7,741 nucleotides of DNA from an uncultured Prevotellaceae bacterium. Its GTDB lineage: Bacteria; Bacteroidota; Bacteroidia; Bacteroidales; Bacteroidaceae. Position 1 is the first letter of the stretch. Each line of letters begins with the position of its first letter. The stretch is taken from the NCBI GenBank assembly GCA_937892315.1, contig CALAVF010000294.1:1-7741 (forward strand). The letters are read 5' to 3'. The notes under the pieces are model-generated. The model had not been told where the DNA came from. It saw only the letters and a list, made by a program, of their open reading frames with translations, and searched no databases. This document shows positions 1-6,762 of this stretch, one piece after another. The position numbers and the translations under genes are program-made.

Positions 1-55
1 ACACCGCCTCGGCGGTCTGAGTCACACCACTTGGGCGGTGTGACTCAGACCACTT
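1..55. repeat. Left copy of a palindromic intergenic repeat array
   Basis: The core is the 15-mer GGTCTGAGTCACACC at 14-28. It is followed by 8 bases (ACTTGGGC) and then by its exact reverse complement GGTGTGACTCAGACC at 37-51. This gives a perfect 15-bp stem with an 8-base loop. A second small palindrome, ACCGCC-TC-GGCGGT, lies at 3-16. The bases ACACC at 1-5 are the end of a further core cut off by the window edge. The core is itself nearly palindromic (GGTnTGAnTCAnACC, with only the three n positions asymmetric). Positions 1-37 are identical to 7705-7741. I do not recognise a named repeat family. It resembles REP-type extragenic palindromes in size and position, but function is unknown. 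Confidence 0.9.
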
Positions 56-131
56 GAGAGGTATCGAGCGGAGGAAAAACGGCTCACCCGAAAAGGGCTC
101 GAATGTAACACCTCTGAAAGGAACGGCAACA

Positions 132-147
132 TGGCGAAAACTCGCCA
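132..147. promoter_or_regulatory. Inverted repeat overlapping the expected -33 region of the GH98 promoter
   Basis: TGGCGA and TCGCCA form a perfect 6-bp inverted repeat around the four bases AAAC. It ends 15 bp before the -7 box at 163-170, so it covers the place where a Bacteroidetes -33 element would sit, and no TTTG is seen there. This arrangement suits an operator bound by a dimeric regulator. It could instead be a weak terminator for an upstream transcript, since six T residues follow at 154-159. However, those T residues begin 6 bases after the stem, which is poor for intrinsic termination. Its role is inferred. Confidence 0.4.
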
Positions 148-162
148 ATGCGGTTTTTTCCG

Positions 163-172
163 TACCTTTGCA
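163..172 (+). promoter_or_regulatory. Bacteroidetes -7 promoter box for the GH98 gene
   Basis: TACCTTTGCA matches the Bacteroidetes sigma-ABfr -7 consensus TAnnTTTG. It lies 23 bp before the ATG at 196, which leaves a 5' leader of only about 15-20 bases. There is no convincing -33 TTTG at the usual 17-23 bp spacing, so the promoter may need an activator. No Shine-Dalgarno sequence precedes the start, which is common in this phylum. Confidence 0.65.
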
Positions 173-195
173 GCAAAATCTAAATCCTATCGCTC

Positions 196-3100
196 ATGAA
201 GACCTTAGTCATTCGTTTCGTGCTTGCAGCGACCCTGTTGATGGCGTCGCTGAACGTGTCGGCACAGAGTCGCCGACCCATCGATTCAAAACACCCCCTC
301 TGGCTCGTCCACATCGACGTATGGAACAGTGCCGACCCTCAGAAAATCATCAACCTGATTCCTGACGACATCAAGCCGTATGTGTGTATGAACCTGTCGC
401 TCTCGTGCCAATACGACACCGAGACAGAGATGTACCGTATGCCTCGCTATGCCGTGCGTACCTACAAATCGTGGGCAACGGTTTGTCAGGCAAATGGCAT
501 GTGGTTCACCTGCCAACCCGCCAGTGGCGGCCACACCCACATTCAGGACGACGACCTTGCCACCTTCGAGTATTTCTTCAAGGCATTCCCCAACTTCCTC
601 GGCTGGAACTATGCCGAGCAGTTCTGGGGTTTTGACGTGGCAGGCAACAAAAGTTCAAGCACTCCTGCCAAGCGTTGGGCATTGTTTGCCAAACTGGTGG
701 AGATGTCGCACCAATACGGCGGCTTCCTGACCGTCAGTTGGTGTGGCGGCACCTACCACATGAACACGAACCCCATTGCTGAACTGAAGCGTGACAAGGA
801 CTTCCTGACGGCTTGTCAGAAATATCCCGAAGCCATCCTGTTCCTCTATAAATACACCCATGCCGGTTGCTTCTACAACAACGAGAGTGTCTGCTGGGGA
901 CCTTACATTTCAGGTCTGACCAAGAACTATGGCGTTCGCTACGACAACTGCGGATGGAACGACACGCTGAGCAAACTCCTGGGCGACAACCACGGCAAGA
1001 AATACCCTGGCAGTGCGGGCATCGGCACCGTGATGGAGCAGACCTGCGTGAATGGTGGTGCCGTGTGGGACGGTCCCGAACTGATTTGGAGAGAAGAGTG
1101 CTTCCAGAACCTGAGCGACAGCCAAGTGGATGGCTACACACGACGCAACTGGGGCACATTCCCCGATTTCAGAGGCATCTGGATTGACATGTGGCGTAAG
1201 ATTATCGACGGAACCATGTACATCCCCACCCGCGAAGAGGTGGTGGAGAAGACGAAGATTGTGGTCATCAACGACAAGGCTGACGACTACACGGCGTGGG
1301 ACGACCTCTACAACGGGCTTTACCTGCAAACCGACCCCTTCAACCAGAAAAAGGAGTGGCAATGGAACTACGGACAGTGGTACAACAATCTGTGCTACTT
1401 CAAATCGACCGGCCGCTACGGAGCGGTGCCCATCGTGACGGGGCTCTACGACGACTTGGCAAAGAAGATTCCTGTGCAGGTGAAAAAATCCAACTACACC
1501 TCGCGTTGGGGCACTCAGGCGAAGAAGCAGGCAGACTTCGATGCACAATACCCCGAGGTGAGCACGGGCGACCTATATGTGAACCGCTACAAGAACCAAC
1601 TGGTCACTTACACGCCCTACACCTACATGAACAGCAAGAAGACGGCTACGGCAAAGATTCCGCTTCAGTACAACACCTGCGACAGCCTCGAACTGACTTG
1701 GGGCAAACTGAGTGGTGGCATCATCCGCGAGCACAGCGACCACATCGACTTCTATCTGAACAACTACCGCAACGACACCACTACACAGGTGCTCGACAAG
1801 ATTGTCATCGTGGGAGCAACGGAAGAGCCTACCTACACGGTGACCAAGCGTACCCTCGCCAGCCACACCACCACGGAGGAGTGGGATGCAGAAACGGGCA
1901 CCTTCACCCTCAACGTGAAGCACCTGGGAGCACTCGACGTGACCATCAACTGCACAGGAACCGCCACCGAACGAAGCACCGACACAGCAAGCAGCGAGCC
2001 TCTCACCGAAGACTTGCCAAAGCAACCCGAGGACTATAACGGCGAAATCATCATCGAGGCAGAAAACCTGGACCGCAAGGATGTGGGAAGCGTCGCCCTG
2101 ACCCATTCGGGCTGGTGGGCACAGAACGTGAAGGATTTTGCAGGCATGGGATATGTCGATTTTGGCACCAAAAGCACGGCTGCCCTTCGTCATCAACTCA
2201 AACTAAACAAGGCGGGCGATTATGACATCTACATACGCTACTGCAACTCCACCAAAGCAGGAAAGGTGAGAATCGCGGTCAACGGTTCGTCTTCCCTCGT
2301 GGATTTTGAAAAGGTTTCGATCAACGACTGGCATTTGGCAAAAGTGAGTGCTACATTGAAAGAAGGCACGAACACCTTCATTCTGACCAATACGGGCAGT
2401 GTGGGCATGTACATCGACCAAATCATCTATATGCCTGTGGATGCCACTCCTCAGAAATATGCCGTTGCCGTGCGTGACGCCGAGAACGGAAAGGTGGAAG
2501 CGGATGTGACAGAAGCCATGGAAGGAGAGACCGTCACCCTGACCATCACCCCAAACCCTGGCTGCCAGTTGAAAGAACTGCGAGTGGTCAATTCCGTTTA
2601 TTTCACCGAAGGGAAGACCATCCCTGTAGAAGACCCGACGGCAACAGAGATTAAGTTTGCCATGTTCGACGACAACGTGACCATACAGCCTGTCTTTGTC
2701 GATAACAGTTCTGTCTATAAACTTGACTTCGGCAACAGCCTCACGGGTACGGTTCCCGACGGATGGCGTGCCACACAAGAGAACAACGACATACACCAGT
2801 ACCCCAACACCTACGGCTCTGGAGCCCGCGTCTTCACTGGCTTCAACGGCTATCAAGGTGCCGCCTTCTACTGGCGTAATGGCAATGCGGAATACGGCAA
2901 GTTGAGTGGCTATCCGCTCAAACTGGCTGTGGGCTCCTACAAACTGACCTTCGCCCAGGCGGCATGGAAGGAATCACCACGCTACAAAGTGCAGATTCTC
3001 AACGCCAGCGAAAAAGTCATTGCAGAATCCAGCACCTACACAGCCGCTCCGAACGCCAATGGCAGCACTGTGGCGAATGTCTCCAGTGCCAAGACTTACG

Positions 3101-3381
3101 AATTGCCGTTCGACATCACGACCGCAGGCAACTACATCATCCGCTTCGTCAACATGACGACAGGTGGAACCTTCCAAGAGTTCCTGCTGTTGGAATGCCG
3201 CATCAACACGGCCGAGAAAGAGGAGCCTGACGGCATCGCAAGCCTCTCCTCCGACAGCAAGAGTTCCGCAGACATCTACAGCATCACAGGCGTGAAACAG
3301 CAATCCCTCCAGCCAGGATTGAACATCATCCGAACGCCAGAGGGAAAGGCACGAAAAGTTTTGATTCTTGGAGGGAAATAA
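196..3381 (+). CDS. Secreted multidomain glycoside hydrolase, family GH98
   Basis: A 1061-aa exported enzyme of the GH98 type. Family members are endo-acting: they either release blood-group A/B trisaccharides (endo-beta-1,4-galactosidase) or cut decorated xylan. The substrate cannot be decided here. Residues 1-23 are a signal peptide ending VSA|Q, with no lipobox. The GH98 catalytic domain spans about 28-340 (LWLVHIDVWNSADPQKII near its start; GWNYAEQFWGF at 137-147). By comparison with characterised GH98 enzymes, E141 is the likely acid, and D250 (RYDNCGWND) with E295 (GPELIWREE) the likely base pair; this is recalled, not aligned. The GH98 C-terminal domain covers about 345-590. A CBM6/35-like beta-sandwich is at 616-747 (EAENL near its start; MYIDQIIYMP at its end). 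An InlB-like repeat is at 755-835 and an unnamed beta-sandwich at 838-1003. A tail at 1013-1058 resembles a type IX sorting signal. No SusC/SusD neighbour is visible. The GH98 call is strong; the substrate is open. Confidence 0.88.
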   Translation: MKTLVIRFVLAATLLMASLNVSAQSRRPIDSKHPLWLVHIDVWNSADPQKIINLIPDDIKPYVCMNLSLSCQYDTETEMYRMPRYAVRTYKSWATVCQANGMWFTCQPASGGHTHIQDDDLATFEYFFKAFPNFLGWNYAEQFWGFDVAGNKSSSTPAKRWALFAKLVEMSHQYGGFLTVSWCGGTYHMNTNPIAELKRDKDFLTACQKYPEAILFLYKYTHAGCFYNNESVCWGPYISGLTKNYGVRYDNCGWNDTLSKLLGDNHGKKYPGSAGIGTVMEQTCVNGGAVWDGPELIWREECFQNLSDSQVDGYTRRNWGTFPDFRGIWIDMWRKIIDGTMYIPTREEVVEKTKIVVINDKADDYTAWDDLYNGLYLQTDPFNQKKEWQWNYGQWYNNLCYFKSTGRYGAVPIVTGLYDDLAKKIPVQVKKSNYTSRWGTQAKKQADFDAQYPEVSTGDLYVNRYKNQLVTYTPYTYMNSKKTATAKIPLQYNTCDSLELTWGKLSGGIIREHSDHIDFYLNNYRNDTTTQVLDKIVIVGATEEPTYTVTKRTLASHTTTEEWDAETGTFTLNVKHLGALDVTINCTGTATERSTDTASSEPLTEDLPKQPEDYNGEIIIEAENLDRKDVGSVALTHSGWWAQNVKDFAGMGYVDFGTKSTAALRHQLKLNKAGDYDIYIRYCNSTKAGKVRIAVNGSSSLVDFEKVSINDWHLAKVSATLKEGTNTFILTNTGSVGMYIDQIIYMPVDATPQKYAVAVRDAENGKVEADVTEAMEGETVTLTITPNPGCQLKELRVVNSVYFTEGKTIPVEDPTATEIKFAMFDDNVTIQPVFVDNSSVYKLDFGNSLTGTVPDGWRATQENNDIHQYPNTYGSGARVFTGFNGYQGAAFYWRNGNAEYGKLSGYPLKLAVGSYKLTFAQAAWKESPRYKVQILNASEKVIAESSTYTAAPNANGSTVANVSSAKTYELPFDITTAGNYIIRFVNMTTGGTFQEFLLLECRINTAEKEEPDGIASLSSDSKSSADIYSITGVKQQSLQPGLNIIRTPEGKARKVLILGGK

Positions 3382-3383
3382 AA

Positions 3384-4757
3384 CTAAAGGAAACTGAACA
3401 GACCTAACTGGTCGAGCAACACCAACCCGATAGCAACGGGGGCGACATAACGCAACGAAAAGATCAGCATCTTGAAGTAAGGCGTTTTCAAGTCGCCCCC
3501 GTTGCTTATTTCGTCGCGATAGAGTTTCCGGTCAAGCACCCATCCCGCAAAGATGCTGATGAGCATACCGCCCACCGGCAAAAGGATGCGGCCAGACAGG
3601 TCGTCGAAGAGCGAGAAGATGTTGCGGTCGAAGAGGATTACGCCGCTCAACGGACCGAATGACAGCGAACACAACGTGCCCAACACCAGCACCGTCACCG
3701 TCACCAACAAGGCGCCCTTCTTTCTCGACAGATGGAACTCCTCGGTCACGTATGCCGTTGCCACCTCATGCAAAGAAATGGCACTGGTGAGTGCCGCCAC
3801 AAAAAGCAGGAAATAGAACAGCGTGGAGAAGATGACCGCCAAGAAACTGCCATCGCCCAACGCCTGTTGGAACACGTTGGGCAGAGAGATGAACGTCAAA
3901 CTGGCTCCCACACCCACCTCGTTCGGGTTCATGCCGATGTTGAACACCGAAGGGAAGATGATGAATCCCGCCATGATGGCAATCACGGTGTCTATCACGG
4001 CGACATTCAACGCCGACTTTGCCAGCGGCGTCTTTTTGTCGAAATAACTGGCATAGGTGCAGAGGCAACCCATCGCCAAACTCAACGAATAGAACGCCTG
4101 ACCCATCGCATCCAGCACCACACCGCTATCCACCTTGCTCCAATCGGGCTTGAGCAGGAACTCGATGCCCTGAGTCGCCCCAGGAAGCATCACCGAGCAA
4201 ACCGCCAAGAAGACGGTGATGACAAACAGCGTAGGCATCATCACCTTGGCACTCTTCTCGATGCCCGACTGCACACCACGGGTGATGACAAAATGAATGA
4301 CGGCGATGAACACAAAGAGCCACAAGGTCGGCATCCACGGGCTGGACACAAAACCATTGAAAATGCCCTCATACTCCGTGGCTGGCACCTCATAGAAAGC
4401 GTTGGTGACGGAAAGGAACGTGTAGTGCATCGTCCAAGCCCCCACCACCACATAATAGCACAAGATGAACCATCCCGTAAACACGCCCATACGGCCGACC
4501 CACTTCCACGGCGAGCCATTCGACACGATGCGGAACGCACCTGCCGTGTTGGCATGGGTGTAGCGACCAATCAGGAACTCGCTAATCATGATGGGCAGCC
4601 CCAACATCAAGATGCAAAGCACATAAATGATGATGAACGCCGCACCACCGTTCTGCCCCGTCTCGATGGGGAAACGCCACACGTTGCCAAGTCCCACAGC
4701 CGAACCAGCCGCCGCAAGGATGGCTCCTACTTTCGAGCCAAAATTTTCTCTTTCCAT
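3384..4757 (-). CDS. Sodium-dependent transporter, neurotransmitter:sodium symporter (NSS/SNF) family
   Basis: A 457-aa inner-membrane protein of the LeuT/MhsT type, expected to import an amino acid or related solute with Na+. The family signature in TM1 is clear (GSAVGLGNVWRFP at residues 18-30), supplying the glycine, alanine, valine and asparagine that line the two sodium sites in LeuT. TM6 carries FYSLSLAMG (about 222-230), matching the unwound substrate-binding segment. TM8 carries AALTSAIS (about 321-328), whose Thr-Ser pair corresponds to the second sodium site. Length and hydrophobic pattern fit the 11-12 helix bacterial members. I chose the ATG at 4757 because MERENFGSK is the usual family N-terminus; an in-frame GTG at 4778 would add seven residues. 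The start lies 31 bp inside the VanZ-like gene. The stop faces the GH98 stop with a 2-bp gap. Substrate unknown. Confidence 0.93.
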   Translation of the reverse strand: MERENFGSKVGAILAAAGSAVGLGNVWRFPIETGQNGGAAFIIIYVLCILMLGLPIMISEFLIGRYTHANTAGAFRIVSNGSPWKWVGRMGVFTGWFILCYYVVVGAWTMHYTFLSVTNAFYEVPATEYEGIFNGFVSSPWMPTLWLFVFIAVIHFVITRGVQSGIEKSAKVMMPTLFVITVFLAVCSVMLPGATQGIEFLLKPDWSKVDSGVVLDAMGQAFYSLSLAMGCLCTYASYFDKKTPLAKSALNVAVIDTVIAIMAGFIIFPSVFNIGMNPNEVGVGASLTFISLPNVFQQALGDGSFLAVIFSTLFYFLLFVAALTSAISLHEVATAYVTEEFHLSRKKGALLVTVTVLVLGTLCSLSFGPLSGVILFDRNIFSLFDDLSGRILLPVGGMLISIFAGWVLDRKLYRDEISNGGDLKTPYFKMLIFSLRYVAPVAIGLVLLDQLGLFSFL

Positions 4758-5119
4758 AAGCGATTGAGATAAATACACAAGACGCCTCCGAACACCGCAC
4801 CCACAACATCCGCCTCAAAGTCCAGCCACTCGCCCGAGCGACAAGTGGTCAAGTAGGCTTGCACCAACTCCATCGCCCCGCCAAGAGCAACCGCATACAT
4901 CAGCATATAGAGGCGAGCCAGCCATGAGAAATCCCGCTTGCTCCTCATCACATGATCCACCCACATCACAAACATCAATCCGGCATACATCACCATGTGT
5001 ACCCACTTGTCAATCAGCGGCACATCCTCCAGCGGAGCCTCCTCGGGAATGGGGATGGTGCTCAGCACCACAATCATCAGCGTCACCATCCCTGTCAAAA
5101 TATATTGCTGTATCTTCAT
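4727..5119 (-). CDS. VanZ-like family membrane protein
   Basis: A 130-aa integral membrane protein with four predicted helices (about residues 8-24, 39-57, 68-84 and 104-122) and a basic C-terminus. The VanZ-like hallmarks are visible: DKWVHMVMYAGL at 37-48, and the later combination ELVQAYL, a serine/arginine-containing loop and DFEADVVGAVFG at about 100-111. VanZ of enterococci gives low-level teicoplanin resistance, but small members such as this one in Gram-negative bacteria have no established role, so resistance should not be inferred. Its ATG overlaps the TGA of the CYTH gene as ATGA, which suggests translational coupling. Its 3' end overlaps the transporter start by 31 bp. Confidence 0.87.
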   Translation of the reverse strand: MKIQQYILTGMVTLMIVVLSTIPIPEEAPLEDVPLIDKWVHMVMYAGLMFVMWVDHVMRSKRDFSWLARLYMLMYAVALGGAMELVQAYLTTCRSGEWLDFEADVVGAVFGGVLCIYLNRLWKEKILARK

Positions 5120-5634
5120 AATCTTTCCGATGAATCTTCCGATTTCTCAAACTCCACCTCATCCTTCCACAACTTGTAAGGACGACGCAACATATACTTA
5201 TTGTAGTAGTGGAAGTCGCCCGTCACCTCCTTGCCCAGAAAGTCGGGCTTCTCGTAAGGCTCATCCTCGCTCTCCAGTTCAATCTCCGCCATCACCAGCC
5301 CCTCGTTGTCACCAAAGAACTCATCCACCTCGATGGTGTGCTTGCCAGCCCTGACGAGGGAGCGATTCTTGTCCACCCGTCCCGGCATACAAAGTTTCAT
5401 CATCTCGCGGGCATCCTCCAGCGAGATTTCCGTCTCAAACTCATAGCGAGCCAGGCCATCCTTGCTTGAAGGGCCCTTGATGGTCAGATACCCCTTGTCG
5501 TCGCGGATTCTCACCCTCACCGTCTTTCCCGGCTCCGTGGCAAAATACCCTTGCTCAATGTGCGTCATGCTGTCGGCAAAAGGCTTCCATTCACCTTTCA
5601 CCAAAAACTTTCTTTCAATCTCCTGATGTGCCAT
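5116..5634 (-). CDS. CYTH-domain protein, probable inorganic triphosphatase-like enzyme
   Basis: A 172-aa cytoplasmic protein of the CYTH (class IV adenylate cyclase/thiamine triphosphatase) superfamily, which binds triphosphate compounds and divalent metal inside a beta-barrel tunnel. The defining ExExK motif is EIERK at residues 5-9. The expected alternating charged strands follow: TVRVRIRDD, YLTIKG, YEFETEI, KNRSLV, IEVDEF and AEIELESED. Its length matches the short bacterial tunnel enzymes, many of which hydrolyse tripolyphosphate; the actual substrate here is not known. The start at 5634 is preferred over the GTG at 5640 because GGAGG lies 7 bases before it. It begins 2 bases after the prfB stop and shares ATGA with the VanZ-like gene. 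The C-terminus (after residue 155) is acidic and extends past the core domain. Confidence 0.9.
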   Translation of the reverse strand: MAHQEIERKFLVKGEWKPFADSMTHIEQGYFATEPGKTVRVRIRDDKGYLTIKGPSSKDGLARYEFETEISLEDAREMMKLCMPGRVDKNRSLVRAGKHTIEVDEFFGDNEGLVMAEIELESEDEPYEKPDFLGKEVTGDFHYYNKYMLRRPYKLWKDEVEFEKSEDSSERL

Positions 5635-5636
5635 CC

Positions 5637-6749
5637 TCACTCCTCCGTTGCAAACTCCATCAGGTATGCCTTGATGAATCCATCCAACTTCCCGTCCATC
5701 ACACCACCCACGTCACTCGTCTGGTAGTTTGTACGGTGGTCCTTCACGCGGCGGTCGTCAAACACATAGGAGCGAATCTGGCTGCCCCACTCAATCTTCT
5801 TCTTCCCTGCCTCCACCTTCGCCTGTTCAGCCATGCGGTGCTGGAGTTCCTTGTCATACAGCATCGAGCGGAGCAGACGCAAGGCATTCTCCTTGTTCTT
5901 CGGCTGGTCACGCGTCTCCGTGTTTTCAATGAGGATTTCCTCCTCCTCGCCCGTGTAGGGGTCCTTGTACTGATACCTCAGTCGCACACCCGACTCCACC
6001 TTGTTCACATTCTGTCCGCCCGCACCGCTCGAACGGAACGTGTCCCACGAGATGCGAGCCTGTTCAATCTCCACATTGATGGTGTCGTCCACCAGTGGCG
6101 TGACAAACACGCTGGCAAACGAAGTCATCCGCTTGCCCTGAGCGTTGTAGGGGCTCACACGCACCAGGCGATGCACACCGCTTTCGCCTTTCAGATAGCC
6201 ATACGCCATGTCGCCCACAATCTCCATCGTCACCGTCTTGATGCCAGCGTCCTCCCCGTCCTGGAAGTTGCTCACGGTCACCTTGTAGCCGTGCTGCTCC
6301 GCATACCGCTGATACATTCTCATCAGCATTTCCGCCCAGTCCTGAGCCTCCGTGCCGCCAGCGCCCGCATTGATTTTCAGCACAGCGTCCATGTTGTCCG
6401 CCTCGCCTTGCAGCATGTTCTTCAGTTCCAGATCCTCCATCAGCCTCAAGGCGTTCGCATAATACTGGTCAACCTCCTCTTCCGTCGCCATCTCCTCCTT
6501 ATAGAAGTCAAAAGCCACCTCCGTGTCGTCCGTTGCCGCCTTCACCTCCTTGTAACTGTCAATCCACTTCTTCAGCCCCTTCACCTTCTTCATCTGAGCC
6601 TCAGCCGCCTTTTGGTCATCCCAAAATCCCGGAGCCTGAGTTCTCAGTTCCTCCTCTTCCACCTCAATCAGTTTCTCGTCAATTTTCAAGTAACGGTGCA
6701 ATGCCTCCGTCCTCTCTTTCAAATCCTTCAGTTGTTCTATCGTAATCAT
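5637..6749 (-). CDS. prfB: Peptide chain release factor 2 (RF2)
   Basis: A 370-aa class I release factor that recognises UGA and UAA in the ribosomal A site and triggers release of the finished protein. The catalytic GGQ is at residues 244-246 in SSGAGGQNVNK. The stop-codon-reading tripeptide is SPY at 199-201, where E. coli RF2 has SPF. Also present are GGTEAQDW (131-138), GVHRLVR (191-197) and IEWGSQIRSYV (319-329). After the GGQ domain an acidic loop (about 260-272, YKDPYTGEEEEI) makes this copy longer there than E. coli RF2. The reading frame runs straight through RYLKID (19-24), the place where E. coli prfB has its in-frame UGA and programmed +1 frameshift, so no frameshift is needed here. 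The start at 6749 has AGGA 4 bases upstream. The gene lies 13 bp after its upstream neighbour and stops with TGA. Confidence 0.97.
   Translation of the reverse strand: MITIEQLKDLKERTEALHRYLKIDEKLIEVEEEELRTQAPGFWDDQKAAEAQMKKVKGLKKWIDSYKEVKAATDDTEVAFDFYKEEMATEEEVDQYYANALRLMEDLELKNMLQGEADNMDAVLKINAGAGGTEAQDWAEMLMRMYQRYAEQHGYKVTVSNFQDGEDAGIKTVTMEIVGDMAYGYLKGESGVHRLVRVSPYNAQGKRMTSFASVFVTPLVDDTINVEIEQARISWDTFRSSGAGGQNVNKVESGVRLRYQYKDPYTGEEEEILIENTETRDQPKNKENALRLLRSMLYDKELQHRMAEQAKVEAGKKKIEWGSQIRSYVFDDRRVKDHRTNYQTSDVGGVMDGKLDGFIKAYLMEFATEE
5640..5646 (-). promoter_or_regulatory. Strong Shine-Dalgarno sequence of the CYTH gene, inside the prfB 3' end
   Basis: On the minus strand the sequence reads GGAGGAGTGAGGATG. 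GGAGG sits 7 bases before the ATG at 5634, and the prfB stop codon TGA falls between the two. This is the clearest ribosome-binding site in the window and decides the CYTH start. It implies that ribosomes finishing prfB terminate on top of the next gene's initiation site. Confidence 0.75.
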
Positions 6750-6762
6750 AAAATCCTGATTT

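Noticed and set aside
1..55. CRISPR array
   Set aside because: The spacing between cores is 8 bases, the units alternate in orientation, and no cas gene is present, so the repeats do not fit a CRISPR.
66..82. Loose similarity between the GAGCGGAGGAAAAACGG segment and GAGCGGAAAGAAAAGG near 7601
   Set aside because: The match is short, purine-rich and imperfect, and does not extend into the neighbouring sequence, so it may be chance.
132..159. Intrinsic terminator made of the TGGCGA/TCGCCA stem and T6
   Set aside because: The T-run starts six bases after the stem and the stem is only 6 bp, so an operator-like role upstream of the promoter is at least as likely.
3732..4772. A 346-codon plus-strand open frame opposite the transporter
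   Set aside because: The product is Arg/His/Asp-rich without domains, and the opposite strand encodes a clear NSS transporter with intact motifs.
4727..5119. Glycopeptide resistance determinant, from the VanZ resemblance
   Set aside because: Only the VanZ-like fold is present, there are no vanHAX-type genes, and small VanZ-like proteins are common in Gram-negative bacteria without a link to resistance.
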